NCBI RefSeq assembly: GCF_018130785.1
Contig: NZ_JAFCJT010000026.1
Location: forward strand, 1 to 64,000
Reading direction: 5' to 3'
Source: Bradyrhizobium liaoningense
GTDB taxonomy: Bacteria; Pseudomonadota; Alphaproteobacteria; Rhizobiales; Xanthobacteraceae
DNA length: 64,000 bases
The notes below the pieces were generated by a model. It did no database searches. It was not told where the DNA came from and worked only from the letters and a program-made list of their open reading frames with translations. Positions within the stretch are counted from its first letter, which is position 1; every line of letters starts with the position of its first letter. A program made the position numbers and the translations under genes. Of the stretch, positions 43,173-51,926 are shown piece by piece.

Positions 43173-45359
43173 ATGAACAAGCATGTTTCTCCCAAGATGA
43201 ACCGTCGCGCCTTCGTCGTCGGCACCGCCGCGGTCGGCGCCGGCCTCGCCATCGGGCTCGATCTCCCCTTCGGTGGCCCCGCCGTGGTCCGCGCGGCCGA
43301 CGGCTCGCCGGAAGTCAACGCCTGGGTCGTAGTCAGACCCGACGACACCGTCGTGATCCGCATCGCCCGCTCCGAGATGGGCCAGGGCTCGCTCACCGGC
43401 CTCGCCCAGCTGGTCGCCGAGGAGCTCGAATGCGACTGGTCGAAGGTCACGACCGAATATCCGACCCCCGGCCAGAGCGTCGCCCGCAAGCGCGTCTGGG
43501 GCGATTTCTCGACCGGCGGCAGCCGCGGCATCCGCTCGTCGCAGGACTATGTCCGCAAGGGCGGCGCCACCGCGCGCGTGATGTTGATCGAGGCCGCCGC
43601 GAACGAGTGGAAGGTGCCGGCCTCCGAATGCACAGTTGCCAAGGGCGTCATCACCCATAAGGCATCCGGCAAGACGACGACTTACGGCAAGGTCGCCGAA
43701 GCCGCCGCCAAGCTGACGCCCCCGGCCGACGTCAAGCTCAAGGATCCCAAGGACTGGACCATCGCAGGCAAGGGCCTGCTGCGGCTCGACACCGCCGACA
43801 AGACCACCGGCACGATGATCTATGGCATCGACGTCAAGCTGCCCGGCATGCTGAACGCCGCGATCAAGGACTGCCCGGTGTTCGGCGGCAAGCTAAAGAG
43901 CTATGACGAAGCCAAGATCGTCGGCATGAAAGGCGTCAAGAAGGTCGTCAAGGTCGGCGACACCGCGGTTGCGGTCGTTGCCGACACCTGGTGGCACGCC
44001 AAGACCGCGCTGGAAGCGCTGCCGATCGTCTGGGACGAGGGCGAAAACGCCAAGGTCTCCAGCGAGTCGATCGCGAAGTGGCTCGCGGAGGGCCTGGACA
44101 ACGACCAGCCGGCCTATGTCGGCAACAAGAACGGCGATGCCAAGGCCGCGATCGCCAGCGCAGCCAAGAAGGTCGAGGCCGTCTACAACTACCCCTACCA
44201 GAACCACGCCACGATGGAGCCGATGAACGCCACCGCGCTCTACACGGCGGACAAGTGCGAGGTCTGGTGCGGCACGCAGAATGGCGAGGCGGCTTTCGCG
44301 GCCACGTTGGAAGCCTCGGGCCTGCCGGCGGAGAAGTGCGACGTGCACAAGGTGATGCCCGGCGGCGGCTTCGGCCGGCGCGGCCAGACCGACTATGTCC
44401 GCCAGGCGGTGTTGATCGCCAAGCAGATGCCGGGCACGCCGATCAAGCTGTTGTGGTCGCGCGAAGAGGACATGGCGCACGGCAGGTATCACCCGATCAC
44501 CCAGTGCAAGATGACCGGCGCGTTCGACGCCAACAACAATCTGGTGGCGCTGCACTACCGTCTGTCCGGGCAGTCGATCCTGTTCTCGCTCCGCCCCGAA
44601 GCGCTGCAGAACGGCATGGATCCGGCCGCATTCCAGGGCGTTGCCCAGTCCGGCGAAGCCGCGTTCGGCTATTCGGTGCCGAACCTCCTGATCGAGCATG
44701 CGATGCGCAACCCGCACGTTCCGCCCGGCTTCTGGCGCGGCGTGAACGTCAATCACAACGCGATCTACATGGAATGCTTCATGGACGAGCTGGCCCAGGC
44801 CGCAGGCCAGGACCCGCTCGAATTCCGTCGCAAGCTGATGGGCAACCATCCCAAGCATCTGGCGGTGCTCAATGCCGTGGCCGAGAAGATCGGCTGGACC
44901 AAGCCGGCGCCGCAGGGCGTCTATCGCGGCATTGCGCAGGTGATGGGCTATGGCAGCTATGTTGCCGGCGCCGCCGAGATCTCGGTGACCGACGGCAACA
45001 AGATCAAGGTGCATCGCATCGTCGCCTCCACCGATCCCGGCTACGTCGTCAATCCGGCGCAGGTGGAGCGGCAGATCGCCGGCTCCTTCGTCTATGGCCT
45101 CTCCGCGCTGTTCTATGGCGGCTGCACCGTCAAGGACGGCAAGATCGAGCAAACCAACTTCGACACCTACAACTCGATGCGCATCAACGAGATGCCGAAG
45201 GTGGAATCGGTGATGGTGCCGAGCGGCGGATTCTGGGGCGGCGTCGGCGAGCCCACCATCGGCGTCGCGGCGCCAGCGGTGCTCAACGCCTATTTCGCAG
45301 CCACGGGCAAGCGCATCCGCTCGGTGCCGCTGCGCGACCAGAACATCACCTTCGCGTAA
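43173..45359 (+). CDS. Molybdenum hydroxylase large subunit, exported
   Basis: 728 residues of the IorB/aldehyde oxidase-like family. A Tat signal (MNRRAFVVGTAAVGAG, from residue 9) sends the folded heterodimer to the periplasm with the small subunit as passenger. Cofactor motifs are visible: the GQGSLTG loop near residue 70, PGGGFGRRG near residue 395 and GVGEPTIGVAAPAV with the catalytic Glu near residue 690. The substrate may be an aldehyde, an N-heterocycle or another hydroxylatable compound. A strong hairpin separates it from the sox genes. Confidence 0.94.
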   Translation: MNKHVSPKMNRRAFVVGTAAVGAGLAIGLDLPFGGPAVVRAADGSPEVNAWVVVRPDDTVVIRIARSEMGQGSLTGLAQLVAEELECDWSKVTTEYPTPGQSVARKRVWGDFSTGGSRGIRSSQDYVRKGGATARVMLIEAAANEWKVPASECTVAKGVITHKASGKTTTYGKVAEAAAKLTPPADVKLKDPKDWTIAGKGLLRLDTADKTTGTMIYGIDVKLPGMLNAAIKDCPVFGGKLKSYDEAKIVGMKGVKKVVKVGDTAVAVVADTWWHAKTALEALPIVWDEGENAKVSSESIAKWLAEGLDNDQPAYVGNKNGDAKAAIASAAKKVEAVYNYPYQNHATMEPMNATALYTADKCEVWCGTQNGEAAFAATLEASGLPAEKCDVHKVMPGGGFGRRGQTDYVRQAVLIAKQMPGTPIKLLWSREEDMAHGRYHPITQCKMTGAFDANNNLVALHYRLSGQSILFSLRPEALQNGMDPAAFQGVAQSGEAAFGYSVPNLLIEHAMRNPHVPPGFWRGVNVNHNAIYMECFMDELAQAAGQDPLEFRRKLMGNHPKHLAVLNAVAEKIGWTKPAPQGVYRGIAQVMGYGSYVAGAAEISVTDGNKIKVHRIVASTDPGYVVNPAQVERQIAGSFVYGLSALFYGGCTVKDGKIEQTNFDTYNSMRINEMPKVESVMVPSGGFWGGVGEPTIGVAAPAVLNAYFAATGKRIRSVPLRDQNITFA

Positions 45360-45364
45360 GAGAA

Positions 45365-45398
45365 GCCGCGGCGGCCGCACCGGCCGCCGCGGCCTTTT
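45365..45398 (+). terminator. GC-rich terminator-like hairpin
   Basis: GCCGCGGCGGCC (45365-45376) and GGCCGCCGCGGC (45382-45393) form a perfect 12-base stem, followed by CTTTT. It starts five bases after the hydroxylase stop and ends 14 bases before the soxF ATG, so sox transcription must depend on read-through or an internal promoter. Confidence 0.75.
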
Positions 45399-45411
45399 CC
45401 GGACAAGACTC

Positions 45412-46683
45412 ATGAATGCGCCGGTGACACGGCGGGATGCCATCCTCGGCATCACTGCTGTGGCCACATCGCTCGCCGTCCCCTCGATCCTGCACGCACA
45501 ATCGGCAGGCCGCATCGTCGTGGTCGGCGGTGGGTTCGGCGGTGCCGCTTGCGCGCGCGCGCTCAAGCGTGCTCAACGAAGCTTGCAGGTCATCCTGATC
45601 GAGCCCAATGCGGTCTTCACCTCCTGCCCCTTCAGCAATGAGGTGGTTGCGGGCCTGCGCGACATCGAAGCACAGCAATTTGGTTATGACACGCTGGCCG
45701 CCGAGGGCATCACCGTGATCCGGCAGGCCGTGACCACCATCGAGCCGCAACAACGCAGCGTCTTGACCGCCGATGGTGTTGCGCTGCCCTACGACCGCCT
45801 CGTGCTCTCGCCCGGCATCGACTTTCATTTCGAGGGCTTGCCCGGCTACGACGAGGCAGCGGCGGAGATCATGCCGCACGCCTGGAAGGCCGGTGCGCAG
45901 ACGCTGCTGTTGCGCAGGCAATTGGAGGCAATGGAAGACGGCGGCACGGTGGCCATCGCGATCCCGGCCAATCCCTCGCGCTGTCCGCCCGCACCTTACG
46001 AGCGCGCCAGCCTGATCGCGCATTACCTGAAGACCAAAAAGCCGCGCTCGAAGGTCCTGATCCTCGATGCCAAGGACAACTTTTCGCAGCAGCGGCTGTT
46101 CGAGAAGGCGTGGAAAGAGCTTTACGGCGACATGATCGAGCGCGTGGCACTGTCGCAAGGCGGCCGCGCCACCTCGGTCGATCCCGCGACCAAGACCATC
46201 ATTACCGAGTTCGGCAACTACACGCCTGATGTCGCCAACGTCATTCCGCCGCAGCGTGCGGGCAGCATTGCCGAGATCGCGGGCGCTGCGGATGCCACCG
46301 GCTGGTGTCCGATCGATCCCGTTACCTTCGAGTCAAAACTCGTCAAAAACGTTCACGTCATCGGCGACGCCTGCCTCGGCGGCGGTATTCCAAAATCGGC
46401 GTCGGCCGCGAGTGCGCAGGGCAAGGCTTGCGCCGCCGCCATCATCAACCTGTTCGCGGGTCGTGCGCCGGAGGCGCCGCGGCTGACCGGCGTCTGCTAT
46501 AACACCGTCGCGCCCGGTTACGGCTTTTCGCTTGCCGGCAATTACCAGCCCAAGGGCGACATCTTTGCCGAGGTCGAAGGCGGCGCGACCAGCCCGGTCG
46601 ATGCGCCGCGCGAGCTTCGCGCCCGCGAGGCGACTGAAGCCGAGCGCTGGTTTCAAACCATCACGGCGGACACCTTTGGCTAG
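45412..46683 (+). CDS. soxF: Flavocytochrome-c-type sulfide dehydrogenase flavoprotein (SoxF/FccB-like)
   Basis: 423 residues. A Tat-like signal (TRRDAILGITAVATSL) precedes the FAD-binding fold RIVVVGGGFGGAACARAL (34-51) and a second dinucleotide region; the family C-terminal domain follows from about residue 330. Cys residues at SCPFS (Cys70 region) and GWCPIDP fit the redox/FAD-linking positions of FccB-type proteins. It would oxidise sulfide or polysulfide in the periplasm. A cytochrome partner (FccA/SoxE) is not encoded nearby; SoxX or SoxA may serve. It overlaps soxX by 8 bases. Confidence 0.9.
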   Translation: MNAPVTRRDAILGITAVATSLAVPSILHAQSAGRIVVVGGGFGGAACARALKRAQRSLQVILIEPNAVFTSCPFSNEVVAGLRDIEAQQFGYDTLAAEGITVIRQAVTTIEPQQRSVLTADGVALPYDRLVLSPGIDFHFEGLPGYDEAAAEIMPHAWKAGAQTLLLRRQLEAMEDGGTVAIAIPANPSRCPPAPYERASLIAHYLKTKKPRSKVLILDAKDNFSQQRLFEKAWKELYGDMIERVALSQGGRATSVDPATKTIITEFGNYTPDVANVIPPQRAGSIAEIAGAADATGWCPIDPVTFESKLVKNVHVIGDACLGGGIPKSASAASAQGKACAAAIINLFAGRAPEAPRLTGVCYNTVAPGYGFSLAGNYQPKGDIFAEVEGGATSPVDAPRELRAREATEAERWFQTITADTFG

Positions 46684-47125
46684 AGCATCCCTCCATATCG
46701 CAGCGCTGATCGCCGCCGCTGTCTTGGCTTGCGGAGCAAGAGCGGACGAGCTCGTGCCCTACAAGATCATCGGTGACACCATCCCGAAGCCACTCACGGG
46801 CGCGCCGGGCGATCCCGTGCGCGGACGCGCGCTGGTGGTGGCACGCACCACGACCTGCATCCTCTGTCATTCCGGTCCGTTCCCGGAGGTGAAGTTCCAG
46901 GGTGACCTCGCGCCCGATCTGACCGGCACCGGGAACTGGTGGTCGGCGGGCCAGTTGCGGCTGCGGCTGGTCGATGCATCGCGCTACAACCCGCAGACCA
47001 TCATGCCGTCCTATTATCGCAACGACGGGCTGGTCCGGGTCGGGCGCAATTTTGCCGGCAAGCCGATATTATCCGCCGCGGAGATCGAAGACATCGTGGC
47101 CTTTCTGGTAACACTTCGGGACTAG
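46676..47125 (+). CDS. soxX: Sulfur-oxidation cytochrome SoxX
   Basis: About 149 residues. A TTG start at 46676 overlaps the soxF stop by 8 bases and begins a signal peptide (ARASLHIAALIAAAVLACGARA). The mature part has a single heme-c site TCILCHSGP (Cys61, Cys64, His65), a GDLAPDLTGTG strand and the axial Met in TIMPSYY. SoxX pairs with SoxA to attach sulfur compounds to SoxY. Spacing to soxY is eight bases. Confidence 0.92.
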   Translation: MARASLHIAALIAAAVLACGARADELVPYKIIGDTIPKPLTGAPGDPVRGRALVVARTTTCILCHSGPFPEVKFQGDLAPDLTGTGNWWSAGQLRLRLVDASRYNPQTIMPSYYRNDGLVRVGRNFAGKPILSAAEIEDIVAFLVTLRD

Positions 47126-47133
47126 GACTGTTC

Positions 47134-47601
47134 ATGCCAACGACGCGACGACAATTCCTGAGCCTTGCCGGAAGCGTGACGGTCGCCGGGACGATCCCGA
47201 TCGTCACGCTGCGGCCGCTGGAAGCGACGCCCGCGATGCTCAACCCCGCCATCCGCAACGTCGTCGGCGAGGCCCAAATTCGCACCGGCAAGGTGAAGCT
47301 CGACATTCCGCCGCTGGTCGAGAACGGCAACACCGTGCCGATGACGGTGAGCGTCGCAAGCCCGATGACGGCGAATGACTACGTCAAGAGCATCCACATC
47401 TTCAACGAGAAGAACCCGCAGCCGAACATCGGCAATTTTTATCTCGGCCCCTCCTCCGGCCGCGCCCAGGTCTCGACCCGGATCAGGCTCGCCGACACCC
47501 AGAAGGTGGTGGCAATCGCGCGCCTGTCCGACGACACGTTCTGGCAGGTTGCCGCCGACATCGTCGTGACGCTGGCCGCATGTACCGAGGAGATGAACTG
47601 A
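47134..47601 (+). CDS. soxY: Sulfur carrier SoxY with atypical C-terminus
   Basis: 155 residues. A Tat signal (TTRRQFLSLAGSVTVAG) precedes the SoxY immunoglobulin-like domain (PMTVSVASPMTANDYVKSIH, FNEKNPQPNIGNFY). Normal SoxY ends in GGCGG, whose Cys carries the sulfur substrate. Here the end is TLAACTEEMN: one Cys (Cys150) is kept, but the four glycines are replaced and the tail runs on by four residues. It overlaps soxZ by one base (TGATG). Function as a sulfur carrier is likely but unproved. Confidence 0.9.
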   Translation: MPTTRRQFLSLAGSVTVAGTIPIVTLRPLEATPAMLNPAIRNVVGEAQIRTGKVKLDIPPLVENGNTVPMTVSVASPMTANDYVKSIHIFNEKNPQPNIGNFYLGPSSGRAQVSTRIRLADTQKVVAIARLSDDTFWQVAADIVVTLAACTEEMN

Positions 47602-47918
47602 TGGCCGCCCTCATCAACGTTCCCTCAAAGGCCAGACGCGGCGACACCATCGAGATCCGCACGCTGACCTCGCATATCATGGAGACCGGCTTCCGCCACA
47701 CCGCGGACGGAACCCTGGTGCCACGCGACATCATCACGAGCTTCACCTGCCGCTACAACGGCACTGAAATATTTCGCGCCGACCTGTTTCCCGCGATCGC
47801 GGCCAATCCGTACCTGTCCTTCTTCACGGTCGCGAAGGAGAGCGGCAAGCTCGAGTTCGAATGGATCGGCGACAACGGCTATTCGTCGACCGCATCGGCA
47901 TCGATCACGGTCGAATGA
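47601..47918 (+). CDS. soxZ: Sulfur carrier partner SoxZ
   Basis: 105 residues, the usual SoxZ size. It has the conserved opening NVPSKARRGDTIEIRTLTSH and IMETGFR, then PRDIITSFTCRYNGTEIFRA and a final GYSSTASASITVE strand. SoxZ forms the heterodimer that presents the SoxY arm. It has no signal and would be exported with SoxY by Tat. It overlaps soxY at TGATG and soxA by four bases (ATGA). Confidence 0.95.
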   Translation: MAALINVPSKARRGDTIEIRTLTSHIMETGFRHTADGTLVPRDIITSFTCRYNGTEIFRADLFPAIAANPYLSFFTVAKESGKLEFEWIGDNGYSSTASASITVE

Positions 47919-48694
47919 TTTTTGGACGCGCGATAGCGGCGACAATACTGCTTGTCGTGGCCCCTGCCCTGCTCGCCGGCGAGATTCCGCCGGATGCGCG
48001 CCGCTCCGGCTATTCGTTCATGGGGCCGGACACGCGCGCGATGCAGGATGACGACACGTCCAATCCGGGCATGCTCTTCGTGCTCGACGGCGAGGCGCTC
48101 TGGGCGAAGAAGACCGGCAACCTCGACAAGGCCTGCGCTGACTGCCATGGCGATGCAACGACCAGCATGAAGGGCGTCGCGGCGCGCTATCCGGCCTTCG
48201 ACAAGGCGCTGGCGCGTCCCGTCACCCTCGATCAACGCATTAACCTCTGCCGCACCAATCATCAGCAGGCGGCGGCGCTGCCCTACGAGAGCCGCGATCT
48301 TTTGGCGCTGTCCGCCTTCATCGCCCACCAGTCCCGCGGCGTCGCGATCACGGCCGGCGATGATCCGGAGCTGAAACCTTTCGTGGCGCAGGGCCGCGAT
48401 CTCTTCATGCAGCGCGAGGGCCAGCTCAACCTCGCCTGCACCAGTTGCCACGACGACAACTTCGACAAGCGTCTTGCGGGCGCACCGATCACGCAGGGAC
48501 AGCCGACCGGCTATCCGCTCTACCGCCTGGAGTGGCAGACGCTGGGATCGATCGAGCGTCGGTTGCGCAGTTGCATGACCGGCGTCCGCGCCCAGGCCTA
48601 CGATTACGGTTCGCCCGAGTTGGTCGCGCTCGAACTCTTTTTGATGTCGAGAGCCCGCGGAATGCCGATGGAAGCGCCGGCGGTGCGCCCCTGA
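47915..48694 (+). CDS. soxA: Diheme cytochrome SoxA
   Basis: 259 residues. A signal peptide (residues 1-22) precedes two class I c-type domains: CADCH (Cys74, Cys77, His78) and CTSCH (Cys175, Cys178, His179). Cys220 in RRLRSCMTG is the persulfide/heme ligand of the active-site heme. With SoxX it forms the c-type thiol:sulfur-conjugating enzyme that links thiosulfate-type sulfane to the SoxY Cys. It starts inside the end of soxZ. A 79-base gap follows, and no soxB or soxC is found downstream. Confidence 0.95.
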   Translation: MIFGRAIAATILLVVAPALLAGEIPPDARRSGYSFMGPDTRAMQDDDTSNPGMLFVLDGEALWAKKTGNLDKACADCHGDATTSMKGVAARYPAFDKALARPVTLDQRINLCRTNHQQAAALPYESRDLLALSAFIAHQSRGVAITAGDDPELKPFVAQGRDLFMQREGQLNLACTSCHDDNFDKRLAGAPITQGQPTGYPLYRLEWQTLGSIERRLRSCMTGVRAQAYDYGSPELVALELFLMSRARGMPMEAPAVRP

Positions 48695-48773
48695 TCGTAG
48701 ATTAGGACTAGGCAGGCGTGGAACGGCCGCTAGTATCCCTCCCAAAGAAATTGAATCAGAGGGAGGGACCGAC

Positions 48774-50099
48774 GTGGCCAACCATAACATCTCGCGCCGC
48801 ACGCTGTTGACGGGCACCGCCGCGGCTGGCGCGCTCAGCCTGACCGGACTACCGGCACGCGCCGAGGTCAACTGGAAGAAATACGCCGGGACCAAGCTGG
48901 AGGTGATCCTTGCCAAAGGTCCGCGCGGCGACAACCTGCAAAAGAACATCAAGGAGTTCACCGAACTCACCGGCATCCAGGTGGAATCCGAACAGATCCC
49001 CGAGCAGCAGCAGCGCCAGAAAGTGGTGATCGAGCTGACCTCGGGCCGGCCGAGCTTCGATGTCGTCCATCTCAGCTATCACGTGCAGAAGCGGCAGTTC
49101 GAGAAAGCCGGCTGGCTCGCGGACATGACGCCCTTCATGAAGGATTCGACGCTGACCGCGCCCGATCTCGTGGAGAGCGATTTCTCGGCCGCCGGCCTGC
49201 AATACGCCAAGAACGACAAGGGCCAGATGCTGTCGCTGCCCTGGTCGGTCGATTACTTCATCCTCTACTACAACAAGGAACTGTTCCAGAAGAAGGGCGT
49301 CGCTGTCCCGAAAACCTTCGACGAGATGATCGCGGCCGCCGAGAAGCTGACCGATACCAAGGACGGGACCTACGGTTTCGTCGGACGGGGCTTGCGCAAC
49401 GCCAACATGACGTTGTGGACGAACTTCTTCCTCAATTGCGGCGGCGAATTCCTCGACGCCAAAGGCAACATCCTGACAGACGGTCCCGAAGCAATCGAGG
49501 CGACAAAGATCTACCAGACGCTGCTGACGAAGGTCGCCCCGCCCGGCGTCGCCGGCTTCAACTGGATGGAGTCGATGGCCTCGTTTACGCAAGGGCGTTC
49601 GGCGATGTGGATCGACGGCGTCGGCTGGGCGCCGCCGCTGGAGGACCCCGCCGCCTCGCGCGTGGTCGGCAAGGTCGGCTACACCGTCGTCCCGGCCGGG
49701 CCGAAGGGGCAATATTCGGCCACCTATGGCGACGGCATCGGAATTGCCGCGGCGAGCAAGAACAAGGAAGCCGCCTATCTGCTCTGCCAGTGGGTGGTCT
49801 CGAAGAAGCAGGGCGCGCGGCTGTTGCAGGCTGGCGGCGGCGTGCCGTTCCGCAACTCGATCCTGAACGACACCGAGGTCCAGAGTGGCGTGAAGATGCC
49901 CAAGGAGTGGCTGCAATCGGTGATCGACTCCGCCAAGATCAGCAAGCTTGGCCTTCCCGTGATCATCCCGGTCGCCGAATTCCGTGATCTTGTCGGCGCC
50001 GCAGTCACCTCGACACTTGCAGGCACGGACCCTGCTGCGGAGTTGAAGAAGGCCCACGACCAGTTTCGGCCGATCCTGGAGCGCAGCGAAAAAGCGTGA
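48774..50099 (+). CDS. ABC transporter extracellular solute-binding protein
   Basis: 441 residues of the family 1 (sugar-type) binding proteins. A Tat-type signal (NISRRTLLTGTAAAGALSL) ends near PARAEV. Conserved features are the LEVILAKGPRGDNL start, PWSVDYFILYYNKELFQKKG and the SWMDGVGW-like helix (SAMWIDGVGW). It starts with GTG; AGGGAGGG precedes it. The last codons overlap the next permease start (GTGA). The substrate is probably a sugar, polyol or sugar-like compound. Confidence 0.93.
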   Translation: MANHNISRRTLLTGTAAAGALSLTGLPARAEVNWKKYAGTKLEVILAKGPRGDNLQKNIKEFTELTGIQVESEQIPEQQQRQKVVIELTSGRPSFDVVHLSYHVQKRQFEKAGWLADMTPFMKDSTLTAPDLVESDFSAAGLQYAKNDKGQMLSLPWSVDYFILYYNKELFQKKGVAVPKTFDEMIAAAEKLTDTKDGTYGFVGRGLRNANMTLWTNFFLNCGGEFLDAKGNILTDGPEAIEATKIYQTLLTKVAPPGVAGFNWMESMASFTQGRSAMWIDGVGWAPPLEDPAASRVVGKVGYTVVPAGPKGQYSATYGDGIGIAAASKNKEAAYLLCQWVVSKKQGARLLQAGGGVPFRNSILNDTEVQSGVKMPKEWLQSVIDSAKISKLGLPVIIPVAEFRDLVGAAVTSTLAGTDPAAELKKAHDQFRPILERSEKA

Positions 50100-51034
50100 G
50101 TGCGTTGACACAATCGACTCCGGCCGCGGCACAGTCTGGTGTCGCGCCGGAGAAGGAGTTGCGGCCGCCGTCCTACTGGCCGTTCGTGGTGCCGGCGCTG
50201 GTCGTCGTGCTCGCCATCATCATCTTCCCGTGGGTCTTCACTATCTGGATGAGCATGAACGAATGGAAGGTCGGCTCGCCGACCACCTTCGTCGGGTTTT
50301 CCAACTATCTGCGGCTGACGAGTGATCCCCGTTTTCTCGAGGCGGTTGGCCACACCTTGGTCTACACCGTGCTGTCGGTGGTGTTGCCACTGATCCTCGG
50401 CACGCTCTCAGCCGTGGTGTTTCACCAGAAATTCGCAGGCCGCGGCTTCCTGCGCGGCATCTTCATCATGCCGATGATGGCGACACCCGTCGCGATCGCG
50501 CTGGTCTGGACCATGATGTTCCACCCGCAGCTCGGCGTGCTGAACTATCTACTGTCGCTGGTCGGGATCCCGGCACAGCTCTGGGTCTTTCACCCCGCAA
50601 CCGTCATTCCCTCGCTCGTGCTGGTCGAGACCTGGCAATGGACGCCGCTGGTCATGCTGATCGTGCTCGGCGGCCTCGCTGCGATCCCGACCGAGCCCTA
50701 TGAGAGCGCGCAGATCGACGGTGCCAGCTTCTGGCAGGTGTTCCGGTTCATCACGCTGCCGCTGATCATGCCGTTCCTGTTCATCGCCGGCATGATCCGC
50801 ATGATCGACGCAGTGAAGAGTTTCGACATCATCTTCGCGATTACGCAGGGCGGACCGGGCTCAGCGTCGGAGACGATCAACATCTATCTCTACAGCGTCG
50901 CCTTCACCTATTACGACCTCGGCTACGGCTCCGCGATCGCGGTGGTGTTCTTCCTGCTGATCGTCCTGCTCGCGGCGGTGATGCTCTATGCCCGCCAGCG
51001 CATGCTGTGGACCGAGATCGCGAGGGGCGCATGA
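50096..51034 (+). CDS. ABC importer permease, MalF type
   Basis: 312 residues. It has about six helices and the EAA loop EPYESAQIDGASFWQVFRFI, the contact site for the ATPase. A long polar N-terminus precedes helix 1 (YWPFVVPALVVVLAIIIFPW). The GTG start overlaps the binding-protein stop by four bases. It overlaps the following permease by four bases as well, so the three genes are tightly coupled. Confidence 0.94.
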   Translation: MSALTQSTPAAAQSGVAPEKELRPPSYWPFVVPALVVVLAIIIFPWVFTIWMSMNEWKVGSPTTFVGFSNYLRLTSDPRFLEAVGHTLVYTVLSVVLPLILGTLSAVVFHQKFAGRGFLRGIFIMPMMATPVAIALVWTMMFHPQLGVLNYLLSLVGIPAQLWVFHPATVIPSLVLVETWQWTPLVMLIVLGGLAAIPTEPYESAQIDGASFWQVFRFITLPLIMPFLFIAGMIRMIDAVKSFDIIFAITQGGPGSASETINIYLYSVAFTYYDLGYGSAIAVVFFLLIVLLAAVMLYARQRMLWTEIARGA

Positions 51035-51870
51035 ACCCAAGTCAAATCAACCTGCGTCAGATCATCGGCAGGATCGGCCTGTGGCTCTCGGTGTTCGTCA
51101 TCGTGTCGCCGGCGATCCTGTTCTTCCTCTGGATGGCCTCGCTGTCGCTCAAATTCGAGGTCGACAATGCCGCCTACCCGCCGGTGTTCATCCCCGAGCA
51201 CTTCGCCTGGAAGAACTATGCCGACGTACTCGCCTCCAACCGCTTCCTGACCTATTTCGTCAACAGTCTGATCGTCACCGGCAGCGCCACCGCGCTGGCA
51301 CTGCTCGTCGGCGTCCCCGCCGGCTACGGTATCGCGCGCATGGCCGCGCACAAATCCGCGATCGTGATCCTGATCGCCCGCATCACGCCCGGCCTGTCCT
51401 ATTTGATCCCGCTGTTCCTGCTGTTCCAGTGGCTGGGATTGCTCGGCACGCTGGTGCCGCAGATCATCATCCATCTCGTCGTGACGGTGCCGATCGTGAT
51501 CTGGATCATGATCGGATATTTCGAGACCACGCCGATGGAGCTCGAAGAAGCCGCCCTCATCGACGGTGCTACGCGCTGGCAGGTGTTTCGACACGTGGCC
51601 TTGCCGATCGCGCGGCCGGGCATCGCGGTCGCCTTCATCCTCGCCGTGATCTTCTCCTGGAACAACTTTGTGTTCGGTATCGTGCTGGCGGGACGCGAGA
51701 CGCGCACTCTGCCTGTTGCAGTCTACAACATGATCTCGTTCGACCAGCTGAGCTGGGGTCCGCTGGCGGCCGCCGCCCTGATCGTCACCTTCCCGGTGCT
51801 GCTGCTGACGGTGCTCGCCCAGCGGCAGATCGTCGCCGGGCTCACCGCGGGGGCTGTCAAGGGCGGTTAG
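51031..51870 (+). CDS. ABC importer permease, MalG type
   Basis: 279 residues with six helices and an EAA loop of the form ELEEAALIDGATRWQVFRHV. The ATG overlaps the stop of the preceding permease (ATGA). No ATP-binding gene follows; the next gene is convergent, so the ATPase must be supplied from elsewhere, for example by a shared MsmK/UgpC-type protein. Confidence 0.94.
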   Translation: MNPSQINLRQIIGRIGLWLSVFVIVSPAILFFLWMASLSLKFEVDNAAYPPVFIPEHFAWKNYADVLASNRFLTYFVNSLIVTGSATALALLVGVPAGYGIARMAAHKSAIVILIARITPGLSYLIPLFLLFQWLGLLGTLVPQIIIHLVVTVPIVIWIMIGYFETTPMELEEAALIDGATRWQVFRHVALPIARPGIAVAFILAVIFSWNNFVFGIVLAGRETRTLPVAVYNMISFDQLSWGPLAAAALIVTFPVLLLTVLAQRQIVAGLTAGAVKGG

Positions 51871-51878
51871 CAAATGAA

Positions 51879-51915
51879 GCAGCCGGGACACGACATCGCC
51901 CGGCTGCGTTTCATG
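51879..51915. terminator. Bidirectional terminator between convergent genes
   Basis: GCAGCCGGG (51879-51887) and CCCGGCTGC (51899-51907) form a perfect 9-base stem around an 11-base loop, flanked by TGAA and GTTTC. It lies between the permease stop (51870) and the NCS2 gene stop (51927). Confidence 0.8.
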
Positions 51916-51926
51916 TTTTCCCGGAC

